DNA of 64,000 bases from Agelas oroides. Lineage: Eukaryota; Porifera; Demospongiae; Agelasida; Agelasidae. Both the position numbers and the translations under genes were made by a program. The notes under the pieces were generated by a model. It was not told the DNA's origin and ran no database searches. It saw nothing but the letters and a program-made list of their open reading frames with translations. The stretch spans positions 2,792,371 through 2,856,370 of the forward strand of contig OX422193.1 in NCBI GenBank assembly GCA_949130485.1. Reading direction: 5' to 3'. This document shows positions 41,101-56,470 of this stretch, one piece after another; within the stretch, counting starts at the first letter, position 1, and each line of letters opens with the position of its first letter.

Positions 41101-44100
41101 TCTACCACACCCTATTCTGGCTCAACCCGACTCTACCTCACTCTACCACACTCTACCCTGGCTCGACCCGACTCTACCTCACTCTACCACACTCTACCCT
41201 TGCTGCACCCGACTCTACCTCACTCTACCACACTCTACCCCGACTCTACATCACTCTACCACACTCTACCCTTACTCTACCTCAATCTAACTCACTCTAC
41301 CCTGGCTCAACCAGACTCTCTATCACACTACCACACTCTACCCTGCCTCCACCAGATTCTACCTCACTCTACCACACTCTACCCTGGCTCGACCCGACTC
41401 TACCTCACTCTACCGCACTCTACCCTAGCTCGACCCTACTCTACCTCACTCTACCATACTCTACCATGGTTCGACCCGACTCTCCCTCACTCTACCACAC
41501 TCTACCCTGGCTCGACCCAACTCTCCCTCACTCTACCACACTCTACCCTAGCTCGACCCGACTCTACCTCACTCTACCACACTCTACCATGGCTCGACCC
41601 AACTCTACGTCACTCTACCATGCTCTACCCCGACTCTACCTCACTCTACCACACTCTACTCTTACTCTACCTTAATCTACCACACTCTACCCTTGCTCAA
41701 CCCGACTCTCTATCACTCTACCACACTCTGCCCTGACTCGACACGACTCTACCTCAATCTACCACACTCTACCCTGGCTCAACCCGACTCTCCATCACTC
41801 TACCACACTCTGCCCTGACTCGACCCGACTCTACCTCAATCTACCACACTCTACCCTGGGTCATCCGGACTCTACCTCACTCTACCACACTCTACCCTAG
41901 CTCGACCCGACACTACCTCACTCTACCACACTCTACCATGGTTCGACCCAACTCTCCCTCACTCTACCACACTCTACACTGGCTCGACCCGACTCTACCT
42001 CACTCTACCACGCTCTAAACCGACTCTACCTCACTCTACGACACCCTACCCTTACTATACTTCAATCTACCACAATCTACCCTGGCTCAACCCGACTCTA
42101 CTTCACTCTACCACCATCTAACCTGTCTCGACCCGACTCTCTTCCACACTCTACCTGACTCTACCTCACTCTAACACACTCTACCCCGACTCTACCTCAC
42201 TCTACCACAATCTACCCTGGCTCGACCCGACTCTACCTCAGTATACCACACTATACCCTGGCTCGACCCGACTCTACTTCACTCTACCACTCTCTACCCT
42301 GGCTCGACCCGACTCTACCTCATTCTATCACACACTACCCCGACTCTACATAAATCTACCCCACTCTACCCTGGCTCATCCCGAATCTACCTCACTCTAG
42401 CACACACTACCCTGGCTCGACCCGACCCTACCTCACTCTACCCCACTCTTCCCCGACTCTACCTCACTCTACCACACTCTAATCTGGCTCGACCCGACTC
42501 TACCTCACTCTACCACACTCTACCCTGGCTCGAGACGACTCTACCTCACTCCACCACACTCTACCGTGGCTCGAACAGACTCTACCTCACTCTACCATAC
42601 TCTACCCTGACTCTACCTCACTCTCCCACTCTCTATCCTGGCTCGACACGACTCTACCTCACTCTACCACACTCTACCCTGGCTCGATCCGACTCTACCT
42701 CACTCTACCACACTCTACCACACTCTACACCGACTCTACCTCACTCTACCACTCTCTTCCCCGACTCTACCTCAATCTACCACACTCTACCCTGGGTCAT
42801 CCGGACTCTACCTCACTCTACCACACTCTACCCTGGCTCGACCAGACACACCCTCACTCTACCACACTCTACCATGGCTCGACATGACTCTACCTCACTC
42901 TACCACACTCTACCCCGACTGTATATCACTCTACCTCACTCTACCTTGACTCTACCTCACTCTACCACACTCTACCCTGGCTCGACACGATTCTACCTCA
43001 CTCTACCACACTCTACCCTGGCTGGACCCGACTCTACCTCACTCTACCACACTCTACACCGACTCTACCTCACTCTACCACTCTCTTCCATGACTCTACC
43101 TCACTCTACCACACTCTACCCTTACTCTATCTCAATCTACCACACTCTACCCTGGCTCAACCCGACTCTCTATCACTCTACCGCACTCTACCATGGCTCG
43201 ACACGACTTTACCTCACTCTACCACACTCTATTCTGGCTCGACCCGACTCTACCTCACTCTACCACACTCTACCCTGGCTCGACCCGACTCTACCTCACT
43301 CTTCCACACTCTACCCTTGCTGCACCCGACTCTACCTCACTCTACCACACTCTACCTCACTGTACCACACTCTACCCTTACTCTACCTCAATCTACCGCA
43401 CTCTACCCTGGCTCAACCAGACTCTCTATCACACTACCACACTCTACCATGGCTCGACACGACTCTACCTCACTCTACCACACTCTACCCTGACTCTACC
43501 TCACTGTACCTCACTCTACCTTCAGTCTACCTCACTCTACTACACTCTACCCTGGCTCGACCCGACTCTACCTCACTCTACCACACTCTACCCTGCCTCC
43601 ACCCAACTCTACCTCACTCTACCACACCTTATTCTGGCTAGACCCGACTCTACCTCACTCTACCACACTCTACCCTGGCTCGACCCGACTCTACCTCACT
43701 CTTCCACACTCTACCCTTGCTGCACCCGACTCTACCTCACTCTACCACACTCTACCTCACTCTACCACACTCTACCCTTACTCTACCTCAATCTACCGCA
43801 CTCTACCCTGGCTCAACCAGACTCTCTATCACACTACCACACTCTACCATGGCTCGACACGACTCTACCTCACTCTACCACACTCTACCCTGGCTCGATC
43901 CGACTCTACCTCACTCTACCACACTCTACCACACTCTACACCGACTATACCTCACTCTACCACTCTCTTCCCCGACTCTACCTCACTCTACCACACTCTA
44001 CCCTGGCTTGACCAGACACACCCTCACTCTACCACACTCTACCATGGCTCGACACGACTCTACCTCACTCTACCACACTCTACCCCGACTCTATATCAAT

Positions 44101-45529
44101 CTACCTCACTCAACCTTGACTCTACCTCACTCTACCACACTCTACCCTGGCTCGACACGACTCTACCTCACTCTACCACACTCTACCTTGGCCCCACCCG
44201 ACTCTACCTCACTCTACCACTCTCTACCCTTGCTTGACCCGACTCTACCTCATTCCACCACACACTACCCCGACTCTACATCAATCTACCCCACTCTACC
44301 CTGGCTCATACCGATTCTACCTCACTCTACCACACTCTACCATGGCTCGACCCGACTCTACCTCACTCTACCACACTCTACCATGGCTCGACCCGACTCT
44401 ACCTCACTCTACCACGCTCTAAACCGACTCTACCTCACTCTACGACACCCTACCCTTACTATACTTCAATCTACCACAATCTACCCTGGCTCAACCCGAC
44501 TCTACTTCACTCTACCACCATCTAACCTGGCTCGACCCGACTCTCTTCCACACTCTACCTGACTTTACCTCACTCTAACACACTCTACCCCGACTCTACC
44601 TCACTCTACCACAATCTACCCTGGCTCGACCCGACTCTACCTCAGTATAACACACTATACCCTGGCTCGACCCGACTCTACCTCACTCTACCACTCTCTA
44701 CCCTGGCTCGACCCGACTCTACCTCATTCTATCACACACTACCCCGACTCTACATAAATCTACCCCACTCTACCCTGGCTCATCCCGACTCTACCTCACT
44801 CTAGCACACACTACCCTGGCTCGACCCGACTCTACCTCACTCTACCCCACTCTTCCCCGACTCTACCTCACTCTACCACACTCTAATCTGGCTCGACCCG
44901 ACTCTACCTCACTCTACCACACTCTACCCTGGCTCGAGACGACTCTACCTCACTCCACCACACTCTACCGTGGCTCGAACAGACTCTACCTCACTCTACC
45001 ATACTCTACCCTGACTCTACCTCACTCTCCCACTCTCTATCCTGGCTCGACACGACTCTACCTCACTCTACCACACCTTACCCTGGCTCGATCCGACTCT
45101 ACCTCACTCTACCACACTCTACCACACTCTACACCGACTCTACCTCACTCTACCACACTCTACCCTGGCTCTACCAGACACACCCTCACTCTACCACACT
45201 CTACCCTGCCTCCACCCGACTCTACCTCACTCTACCACACCCTATTCTGGCTCAACCCGACTCTACCTCACTCTACCACACTCTACCCTGGCTCGACCCG
45301 ACTCTACCTCACTCTACCACACTCTACCCTTGCTGCACCCGACTCTTCCTCACTCTACCACACTCTACCCCGACTCTACATCACTCTACCACACTCTACC
45401 CTTACTCTACCTCAATCTACCTCACTCTACCCTGGCTCAACCAGACTCTCTATCACACTACCACACTCTACCCTGCCTCCACCAGATTCTACCTCACTCT
45501 ACCACACTCTACCCTGGCTCGACCCTACT
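38101..45529 (+). repeat. 7.4-kb super-higher-order repeat, copy 2 (about 7429 bp)
   Basis: Offsets from copy 1 grow stepwise from 7316 (left) to 7347 (middle) to 7357 and then 7429 (right). The steps are 31, 10 and 72 bp, that is one 31-mer, one decamer and a 41+31 pair. The 72-bp step is visible as a CTCTACACCGACTATACC / CTCTCTTCC pair present near 43931-43990 and absent near 36570. Apart from such steps the copies agree in mark order throughout. Confidence 0.87.
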
Positions 45530-48500
45530 CTACCTCACTCTACCGCACTCTACCCTAGCTCGACCCTACTCTACCTCACTCTACCATACTCTACCATGGT
45601 TCGACCCGACTCTCCCTCACTCTACCACACTCTACCCTGGCTCGACCCAACTCTCCCTCACTCTACCACACTCTACCCTAGCTCGACCCGACTCTACCTC
45701 ACTCTACCACAGTCTACCATGGCTCGACCCAACTCTACGTCACTCTACCATGCTCTACCCCGACTCTACCTCACTCTACCACACTCTACTCTTACTCTAC
45801 CTTAATCTACCACACTCTACCCTTGCTCAACCCGACTCTCTATCACTCTACCACACTCTGCCCTGACTCGACACGACTCTACCTCAATCTACCACACTCT
45901 ACCCTGGCTCAACCCGACTCTCCATCACTCTACCACACTCTGCCCTGACTCGACCCGACTCTACCTCAATCTACCACACTCTACCCTGGGTCATCCGGAC
46001 TCTACCTCACTCTACCACACTCTACCCTAGCTCGACCCGACACTACCTCACTCTACCACACTCTACCATGGTTCGACCCAACTCTCCCTCACTCTACCAC
46101 ACTCTACACTGGCTCGACCCGACTCTACCTCACTCTACCACGCTCTAAACCGACTCTACCTCACTCTACGACACCCTACCCTTACTATACTTCAATCTAC
46201 CACAATCTACCCTGGCTCAACCCGACTCTACTTCACTCTACCACCATCTAACCTGGCTCGACCCGACTCTCTTCCACACTCTACCTGACTCTACCTCACT
46301 CTAACACACTCTACCCCGACTCTACCTCACTCTACCACAATCTACCCTGGCTCGACCCGACTCTACCTCAGTATACCACACTATACCCTGGCTCGACCCG
46401 ACTCTACTTCACTCTACCACTCTCTACCCTGGCTCGACCCGACTCTACCTCATTCTATCACACACTACCCCGACTCTACATAAATCTACCCCACTCTACC
46501 CTGGCTCATCCCGAATCTACCTCACTCTAGCACACACTACCCTGGCTCGACCCGACTCTACCTCACTCTACCCCACTCTTCCCCGACTCTACCTCACTCT
46601 ACCACACTCTAATCTGGCTCGACCCGACTCTACCTCACTCTACCACACTCTACCCTGGCTCGAGACAACTCTACCTCACTCCACCACACTCTACCGTGGC
46701 TCGAACAGACTCTACCTCACTCTACCATACTCTACCCTGACTCTACCTCACTCTCCCACTCTCTATCCTGGCTCGACACGACTCTACCTCACTCTACCAC
46801 ACTCTACCCTGGCTCGATCCGACTCTACCTCACTCTACCACACTCTACCACACTCTACACCGACTCTACCTCACTCTACCACTCTCTTCCCCGACTCTAC
46901 CTCAATCTACCACACTCTACCCTGGGTCATCCGGACTCTACCTCACTCTACCACACTCTACCCTGGCTCGACCAGACACACCCTCACTCTACCACACTCT
47001 ACCATGGCTCGACATGACTCTACCTCACTCTACCACACTCTACCCCGACTCTATATCACTCTACCTCACTCTACCTTGACTCTACCTCACTCTACCACAC
47101 TCTACCCTGGCTCGACACGACTCCACCTCACTCTACCACACTCTACCTTGGCCCCACCCGACTCTACCTCACTCTACCACACTGTATTCTGGGTCGACGA
47201 GACACTACCACACTCTCCCCTAGCTCGACCCGACTCTACCTCACTCTACCACGCTCTACCCCGACTCTACCTCACTCTACCACACTCTACCCTTACTCTA
47301 CCTAAATCTACCTCACTCTACCCTGGCTCTACCCGAGTCTACCTCACTCTACCACAATCTACCCTGACTCTACCTCATTCTACAACCTTCTACCCTGGCT
47401 CGACCCAACTCTACCACACTCTACCCGACTATACCTCACGCTAACCCACTCTACCCCAACTTTACCTCACACTACCACACTCTACCCTGGCTCGAACTGG
47501 CTCCACCTCAGTCTACCACACTCTACCCTGGCTCGACCTGACTCTACCTCACTCTACCACACTCTACCCTGGCTCAAGCCGACTCTACCTCACTCTACCA
47601 CATTCTACCCTCGCTCGACCCGACTCTACCTCACTCTACCACACCCTATTCTGGCTCAACCCGACTCTACCTCACTCTACCACACTCTACCCTGGCTCGA
47701 CCCGACTCTACCTCACTCTACCACACTCTACCCTTGCTGCACCCGACTCTACCTCACTCTACCACACTCTACCCCGACTCTACATCACTCTACCACACTC
47801 TACCCTTACTCTACCTCAATCTACCTCACTCTACCCTGGCTCAACCAGACTCTCTATCACACTACCACACTCTACCCTGCCTCCACCAGATTCTACCTCA
47901 CTCTACCACACTCTACCCTGGCTCGACCCGACTCTACCTCACTCTACCGCACTCTACCCTAGCTCGACCCTACTCTACCTCACTCTACCATACTCTACCA
48001 TGGTTCGACCCGACTCTCCCTCACTCTACCACACTCTACCCTGGCTCGACCCAACTCTCCCTCACTCTACCACACTCTACCCTAGCTCGACCCGACTCTA
48101 CCTCACTCTACCACACTCTACCATGGCTCGACCCAACTCTACGTCACTCTACCATGCTCTACCCCGACTCTACCTCACTCTACCACACTCTACTCTTACT
48201 CTACCTTAATCTACCACACTCTACCCTTGCTCAACCCGACTCTCTATCACTCTACCACACTCTGCCCTGACTCGACACGACTCTACCTCAATCTACCACA
48301 CTCTACCCTGGCTCAACCCGACTCTCCATCACTCTACCACACTCTGCCCTGACTCGACCCGACTCTACCTCAATCTACCACACTCTACCCTGGGTCATCC
48401 GGACTCTACCTCACTCTACCACACTCTACCCTAGCTCGACCCGACACTACCTCACTCTACCACACTCTACCATGGTTCGACCCAACTCTCCCTCACTCTA

Positions 48501-50040
48501 CCACACTCTACACTGGCTCGACCCGACTCTACCTCACTCTACCATGCTCTAAACCGACTCTACCTCACTCTACGACACCCTACCCTTACTATACTTCAAT
48601 CTACCACAATCTACCCTGGCTCAACCCGACTCTACTTCACTCTACCACCATCTAACCTGGCTCGACCCGACTCTCTTCCACACTCTACCTGACTCTACCT
48701 CACTCTAACACACTCTACCCCGACTCTACCTCACTCTACCACAATCTACCCTGGCTCGACCCGACTCTACCTCAGTATACCACACTATACCCTGGCTCGA
48801 CCCGACTCTACTTCACTCTACCACTCTCTACCCTGGCTCGACCCGACTCTACCTCATTCTATCACACACTACCCCGACTCTACATAAATCTACCCCACTC
48901 TACCCTGGCTCATCCCGAATCTACCTCACTCTAGCACACACTACCCTGGCTCGACCCGACTCTACCTCACTCTACCCCACTCTTCCCCGACTCTACCTCA
49001 CTCTACCACACTCTAATCTGGCTCGACCCGACTCTACCTCACTCTACCACACTCTACCCTGGCTCGAGACAACTCTACCTCACTCCACCACACTCTACCG
49101 TGGCTCGAACAGACTCTACCTCACTCTACCATACTCTACCCTGACTCTACCTCACTCTCCCACTCTCTATCCTGGCTCGACACGACTCTACCTCACTCTA
49201 CCACACTCTACCCTGGCTCGATCCGACTCTACCTCACTCTACCACACTCTACCACACTCTACACCGACTCTACCTCACTCTACCACTCTCTTCCCCGACT
49301 CTACCTCAATCTACCACACTCTACCCTGGGTCATCCGGACTCTACCTCACTCTACCACACTCTACCCTGGCTCGACCAGACACACCCTCACTCTACCACA
49401 CTCTACCATGGCTCGACATGACTCTACCTCACTCTACCACACTCTACCCCGACTCTATATCACTCTACCTCACTCTACCTTGACTCTACCTCACTCTACC
49501 ACACTCTACCCTGGCTCGACACGACTCCACCTCACTCTACCACACTCTACCTTGGCCCCACCCGACTCTACCTCACTCTACCACACTGTATTCTGGGTCG
49601 ACGAGACCCTACCACACTCTCCCCTAGCTCGACCCGACTCTACCTCACTCTACCACGCTCTACCCCGACTCTACCTCACTCTACCACACTCTACCCTTAC
49701 TCTACCTAAATCTACCTCACTCTACCCTGGCTCTACCCGAGTCTACCTCACTCTACCACAATCTACCCTGACTCTACCTCATTCTACAACCTTCTACCCT
49801 GGCTCGACCCAACTCTACCACACTCTACCCGACTATACCTCACGCTAACCCACTCTACCCCAACTCTACCTCACACTACCACACTCTACCCTGGCTCGAA
49901 CTGGCTCCACCTCAGTCTACCACACTCTACCCTGGCTCGACCTGACTCTACCTCACTCTACCACACTCTACCCTGGCTCAAGCCGACTCTACCTCACTCT
50001 ACCACATTCTACCCTCGCTCGACCCGACTCTACCTCACTC
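45234..50040 (+). repeat. 2404-bp higher-order repeat, two tandem copies
   Basis: Copy 1 is about 45234-47637 and copy 2 about 47638-50040. CACCCTATTCTGGCTCAACC, CATGGTTCGACC (45596 and 48000) and CTCGACATGACTC (about 47010 and 49414) all recur 2404 bp apart. Translations of 47004-47444 and 49408-49848 are identical. The left 1.7 kb also matches 41.2-42.9 kb at offset 4130, which shows this HOR was built from part of the 7.4-kb unit plus new modules (CTGGGTCGACGAGAC, CTCGAACTGGCTCC). Confidence 0.88.
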
Positions 50041-53000
50041 TACCACACTCTACCCCGACTCTACCTCACTCTACCACACTCTACCCTGGCTCATCCCAAC
50101 TCTAACTCACTCTACCACACTCTACCCTGGCTCGACCCGACTGTACCTCACTCTACCACACTCTACCCCGTCTCTACCTCACTTTACCACACTCCACCTT
50201 GGCTAGACCCGACTCTACCTCACTGTACCACACTCTACCCAGACTAGACCCGAATCTTCCTCACTCTCCAACACTCCACACCGACTCTACCTCACTCTAC
50301 CACTCTCTACCCTGGCTCAAACCGACTCTACCTCACTCTACCACATTCAACCCTGGCTCGACCCGACTCTACCTCACTCTACCACACTCTGCCCTGGCTC
50401 GACCCGACTCTACCTCACCCTACCTCACTCTACCCGCTCTGTCCTCGCTTGACACGACTCTACCTCACTCTACCACACTCTACCACGACTCTATCTCACT
50501 CTACCACACTCTAACCTGGCTCGACCCGACACTACCTCACTCCACCACACTCTACCGTGGCTCAAACAGACTATACCTCACTCTACCATACTCTACCCTG
50601 ACTCTACCTCACTCTCACACTCTCTATCCTGGCTCGACACGACTCTACCTCACTCTACCACACCTTACCCTGGCTCGATCCGACTCTACCTCACTCTACC
50701 ACACTCTACCACACTCTACACCGACTCTAAATCACTCTACCACACTCTACTTTGGCTCGACCAGACACACCCTCACTCTACCACACTCTACCATGGATCG
50801 ACACGACTCTACCTCACTCTACTACACTCTACCCCGACTCTATATCACTCTACCTCACTCTACCTTGACTCTACCTCACTCTACCACACTCTAATCTGGC
50901 TCGACCCGACTCTACCTCACTCTACCGCACTCTACCCTGGCTCGACCTGACTCTACCTCACTCTACCACACTCTACCCTGGCTCAAGCCGACTCTACCTC
51001 ACTCTACCACATTCTACCCTCGCTCGACCCGACTCTACCTCACTCTACCACACTCTACCCCAACTCTACCTCACTCTACCACACTCTACCCTGGCTCATC
51101 CCAACTCTAACTCACTCTACCACACTCTACCCTGGCTCGACCCGACTGTACCTCACTCTACCACACTCTACCCCGTCTCTACCTCACTTTACCACACTCC
51201 ACCTTGGCTAGACCCGACTCTACCTCACTGTACCACACTCTACCCAGACTAGACCCGAATCTTCCTCACTCTCCAACACTCCATACCGACTCTACCTCAC
51301 TCTACCACTCTCTACCCTGGCTCAAACCGACTCTACCTCACTCTACCACATTCAACCCTGGCTCGACCCGACTCTACCTCACTCTACCACACTCTGCCCT
51401 GGCTCGACCCGACTCTACCTCACCCTACCTCACTCTACCCGCTCTGCCCTCGCTTGACCCGACTCTACCTCACTCTACCACACTCTACCACGACTCTATC
51501 TCACTCTACCACACTCTACCCTGGCTCGACCCGACACTACCTCACTCCACCACACCCTACCGTGGCTCAAACAGACTCTACCTCACTCTACCATACTCTA
51601 CCCTGACTCTACCTCACTCTCCCACTCTCTATCCTGGCTCGACACGACTCTACCTCACTCTACCACACCTTACCCTGGCTCGATCCGACTCTACCTCACT
51701 CTACCACACTCTACCACACTCTACACCGACTCTACCTCACTCTACCACACTCTACCCTGGCTCGACCAGACACACCCTCACTCTACCACACTCTACCATG
51801 GCTCGACACGACTCTACCTCACTCTACCACACTCTACCCCGACTCTATATCACTCTACCTCACTCTACCTTGACTCTACCTCACTCTACCACACTCTAAT
51901 CTGGCTCGACCCGACTCTACCTCACTCTACCGCACTCTACTCTAGCTCGAGACGACTCTACCTCACTCCACCACACTCTACCGTGGCTCGAACAGACTCT
52001 ACCTCATGCCACCATACTCTACCCTGACTCTACCTCACTCTCCCACTCTCTATCCTGGCTCGACACGACTCTACCTCACTCTACCACACTCTACCACACT
52101 CTACACCGACTCTACCTCACTCTACCACTCTCTTCCCCGACTCTACCTCACTCTGCCACACTCTACCCTGGCTCGACCAGACACACCCTCACTCTACCAC
52201 ACTCTGCCATGGCTCGACACGACTCTACCTCACTCTACCACACTCTACCCCGACTCTACCTCTCTCTACCTCACTCTACCTTGACTCTACGTCACTCTAC
52301 CACACTCTACCCTGGCTCTAGCCGAGTCTACCTCACTCTACCACAATCTACCCTGACTCTACCTCATTCTACAACCTTCTACCCTGGCTCGACCCAACTC
52401 TACCACACTCTACCTGACTATACCTCACGCTAACCCACTCTACCCCAACTCTACCTCACACTACCACACTCTACCCTGGCTCGAACTGGCTCCACCTCAG
52501 TCTACCACACTCTACCCTGGCTCGACCTGACTCTACCTCACTCTACCACACTCTACCCTGGCTCAAGCCGACTCTACCTCACTCTACCACATTCTACCCT
52601 CGCTCGACCCGACTCTACCTCACTCTACCACACTCTACCCCGACTCTACCTCACTCTACCACACTCTACCCTGGCTCATCCCAACTCTAACTCACTCTAC
52701 CACACTCTACCCTGGCTCGACCCGACTGTACCTCACTCTACCACACTCTACCCCGTCTCTACCTCACTTTACCACACTCCACCTTGGCTAGACCCGACTC
52801 TACCTCACTGTACCACACTCTACCCAGACTAGACCCGAATCTTCCTCACTCTCCAACACTCCACACCGACTCTACCTCACTCTACCACTCTCTACCCTGG
52901 CTCAAACCGACTCTACCTCACTCTGCCACACTCTACCCTGGCTCGACCTGACACACCCTCACTCTACCACACTCTACCATGGCTCGACATGACTCTACCT

Positions 53001-56000
53001 CACTCTACCACACTCTACCCCGACTCTATATCACTCTACCTCACTCTACCTTGACTCTACCTCACTCTACCACACTCTACCCTGGCTCGACACGACTCCA
53101 CCTCACTCTACCACACTCTACCTTGGCCCCACCCGACTCTATTTCACTCTACCACACTGTATTCTGGGTCGACGAGACCCTACCACACTCTCCCCTAGCT
53201 CGACCCGACTCTACCTCACTCTACCACGCTCTACCCCGACTCTACCTCACTCTACCACACTCTACCCTTACTCTACCTAAATCTACCTCACTCTACCCTG
53301 GCTCTACCCGAGTCTACCTCACTCTACCACAATCTACCCTGACTCTACCTCATTCTACAACCTTCTACCCTGGCTCGACCCAACTCTACCACACTCTACC
53401 CGACTATACCTCACGCTAACCCACTCTACCCCAACTCTACCTCACACTACCACACTCTACCCTGGCTCGAACTGGCTCCACCTCAGTCTACCACACTCTA
53501 CCCTGGCTCGACCTGACTCTACCTCACTCTACCACACTCTACCCTGGCTCAAGCCGACTCTACCTCACTCTACCACATTCTACCCTCGCTCGACCCGACT
53601 CTACCTCACTCTACCACACTCTACCCCGACTCTACCTCACTCTACCACACTCTACCCTGGCTCATCCCAACTCTAACTCACTCTACCACACTCTACCCTG
53701 GCTCGACCCGACTGTACCTCACTCTACCACACTCTACCCCGTCTCTACCTCACTTTACCACACTCCACCTTGGCTAGACCCGACTCTACCTCACTGTACC
53801 ACACTCTACCCAGACTAGACCCGAATCTTCCTCACTCTCCAACACTCCACACCGACTCTACCTCACTCTACCACTCTCTACCCTGGCTCAAACCGACTCT
53901 ACCTCACTCTACCACATTCAACCCTGGCTCGACCCGACTCTACCTCACTCTACCACACTCTGCCCTGGCTCGACCCGACTCTACCTCACCCTACCTCACT
54001 CTACCCGCTCTGCCCTCGCTTGACCCGACTCTACCTCACTCTACCACACTCTACCACGACTCTATCTCACTCTACCACACTCTAACCTGGCTCGACCCGA
54101 CACTACCTCACTCCACCACACTCTACCGTGGCTCAAACAGACTATACCTCACTCTACCATACTCTACCCTGACTCTACCTCACTCTCACACTCTCTATCC
54201 TGGCTCGACACGACTCTACCTCACTCTACCACACCTTACCCTGGCTCGATCCGACTCTACCTCACTCTACCACACTCTACCACACTCTACACCGACTCTA
54301 AATCACTCTACCACACTCTACTTTGGCTCGACCAGACACACCCTCACTCTACCACACTCTACCATGGCTCGACACGACTCTACCTCACTCTACCACACTC
54401 TACCCCGACTCTATATTACTCTACCTCACTCTACCTTGACTCTACCTCACTCTACCACACTCTAATCTGGCTCGACCCGACTCTACCTCACTCTACCGCA
54501 CTCTACCCTGGCTCGACCTGACTCTACCTCACTCTACCACACTCTACCCTGGCTCAAGCCGACTCTACCTCACTCTACCACATTCTACCCTCGCTCGACC
54601 CGACTCTACCTCACTCTACCACACTCTACCCCAACTCTACCTCACTCTACCACACTCTACCCTGGCTCATCCCAACTCTAACTCACTCTACCACACTCTA
54701 CCCTGGCTCGACCCGACTGTACCTCACTCTACCACACTCTACCCCGTCTCTACCTCACTTTACCACACTCCACCTTGGCTAGACCCGACTCTACCTCACT
54801 GTACCACACTCTACCCAGACTAGACCCGAATCTTCCTCACTCTCCAACACTCCACACCGACTCTACCTCACTCTACCACTCTCTACCCTGGCTCAAACCG
54901 ACTCTACCTCACTCTACCACATTCAACCCTGGCTCGACCCGACTCTACCTCACTCTACCACACTCTGCCCTGGCTCGACCCGACTCTACCTCACCCTACC
55001 TCACTCTACCCGCTCTGCCCTCGCTTGACCCGACTCTACCTCACTCTACCACACTCTACCACGACTCTATCTCACTCTACCACACTCTACCCTGGCTCGA
55101 CCCGACACTACCTCACTCCACCACACCCTACCGTGGCTCAAACAGACTCTACCTCACTCTACCATACTCTACCCTGACTCTACCTCACTCTCCCACTCTC
55201 TATCCTGGCTCGACACGACTCTACCTCACTCTACCACACCTTACCCTGGCTCGATCCGACTCTACCTCACTCTACCACACTCTACCACACTCTACACCGA
55301 CTCTACCTCACTCTACCACACTCTACCCTGGCTCGACCAGACACACCCTCACTCTACCACACTCTACCACACTCTACCCCGACTCTATATCACTCTACCT
55401 CACTCTACCTTGACTCTACCTCACTCTACCACACTCTAATCTGGCTCGACCCGACTCAACCTCACTCTACCGCACTCTACTCTAGCTCGAGACGACTCTA
55501 CCTCACTCCACCACACTCTACCGTGGCTCGAACAGACTCTACCTCATGCCACCATACTCTACCCTGACTCTACCTCACTCTCCCACTCTCTATCCTGGCT
55601 CGACACGACTCTACCTCACTCTACCACACTCTACCACACTCTACACCGACTCTACCTCACTCTACCACTCTCTTCCCCGACTCTACCTCACTCTGCCACA
55701 CTCTACCCTGGCTCGACCAGACACACCCTCACTCTACCACACTCTGCCATGGCTCGACACGACTCTACCTCACTCTACCACACTCTACCCCGACTCTACC
55801 TCTCTCTACCTCACTCTACCTTGACTCTACGTCACTCTACCACACTCTACCCTGGCTCTAGCCGAGTCTACTTCACTCTACCACAATCTACCCTGACTCT
55901 ACCTCATTCTACAACCTTCTACCCTGGCTCGACCCAACTCTACCACACTCTACCTGACTATACCTCACGCTAACCCACTCTACCCCAACTCTACCTCACA

Positions 56001-56470
56001 CTACCACACTCTACCCTGGCTCGAACTGGCTCCACCTCAGTCTACCACACTCTACCCTGGCTCGACCTGACTCTACCTCACTCTACCACACTCTACCCTG
56101 GCTCAAGCCGACTCTACCTCACTCTACCACATTCTACCCTCGCTCGACCCGACTCTACCTCACTCTACCACACTCTACCCCGACTCTACCTCACTCTACC
56201 ACACTCTACCCTGGCTCATCCCAACTCTAACTCACTCTACCACACTCTACCCTGGCTCGACCCGACTGTACCTCACTCTACCACACTCTACCCCGTCTCT
56301 ACCTCACTTTACCACACTCCACCTTGGCTAGACCCGACTCTACCTCACTGTACCACACTCTACCCAGACTAGACCCGAATCTTCCTCACTCTCCAACACT
56401 CCACACCGACTCTACCTCACTCTACCACTCTCTACCCTGGCTCAAACCGACTCTACCTCACTCTACCACA
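49409..56470 (+). repeat. 3571-bp higher-order repeat, two copies with 1005/1580/986-bp substructure
   Basis: The CTTGGCTAGACCC monomer (followed by CTCCAACACTCC) starts at 50199, 51204, 52784, 53770, 54775 and 56324: steps of 1005, 1580, 986, 1005 and 1549. The first three steps sum to 3571. The last step is 1549 instead of 1580 because one 31-bp segment is missing near 55370, where the copy-1 sequence at about 51799 has a CATGGCTCGACACGA stretch. The nesting implies duplication of a roughly 1-kb unit and then of the 3.6-kb block. Confidence 0.88.
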
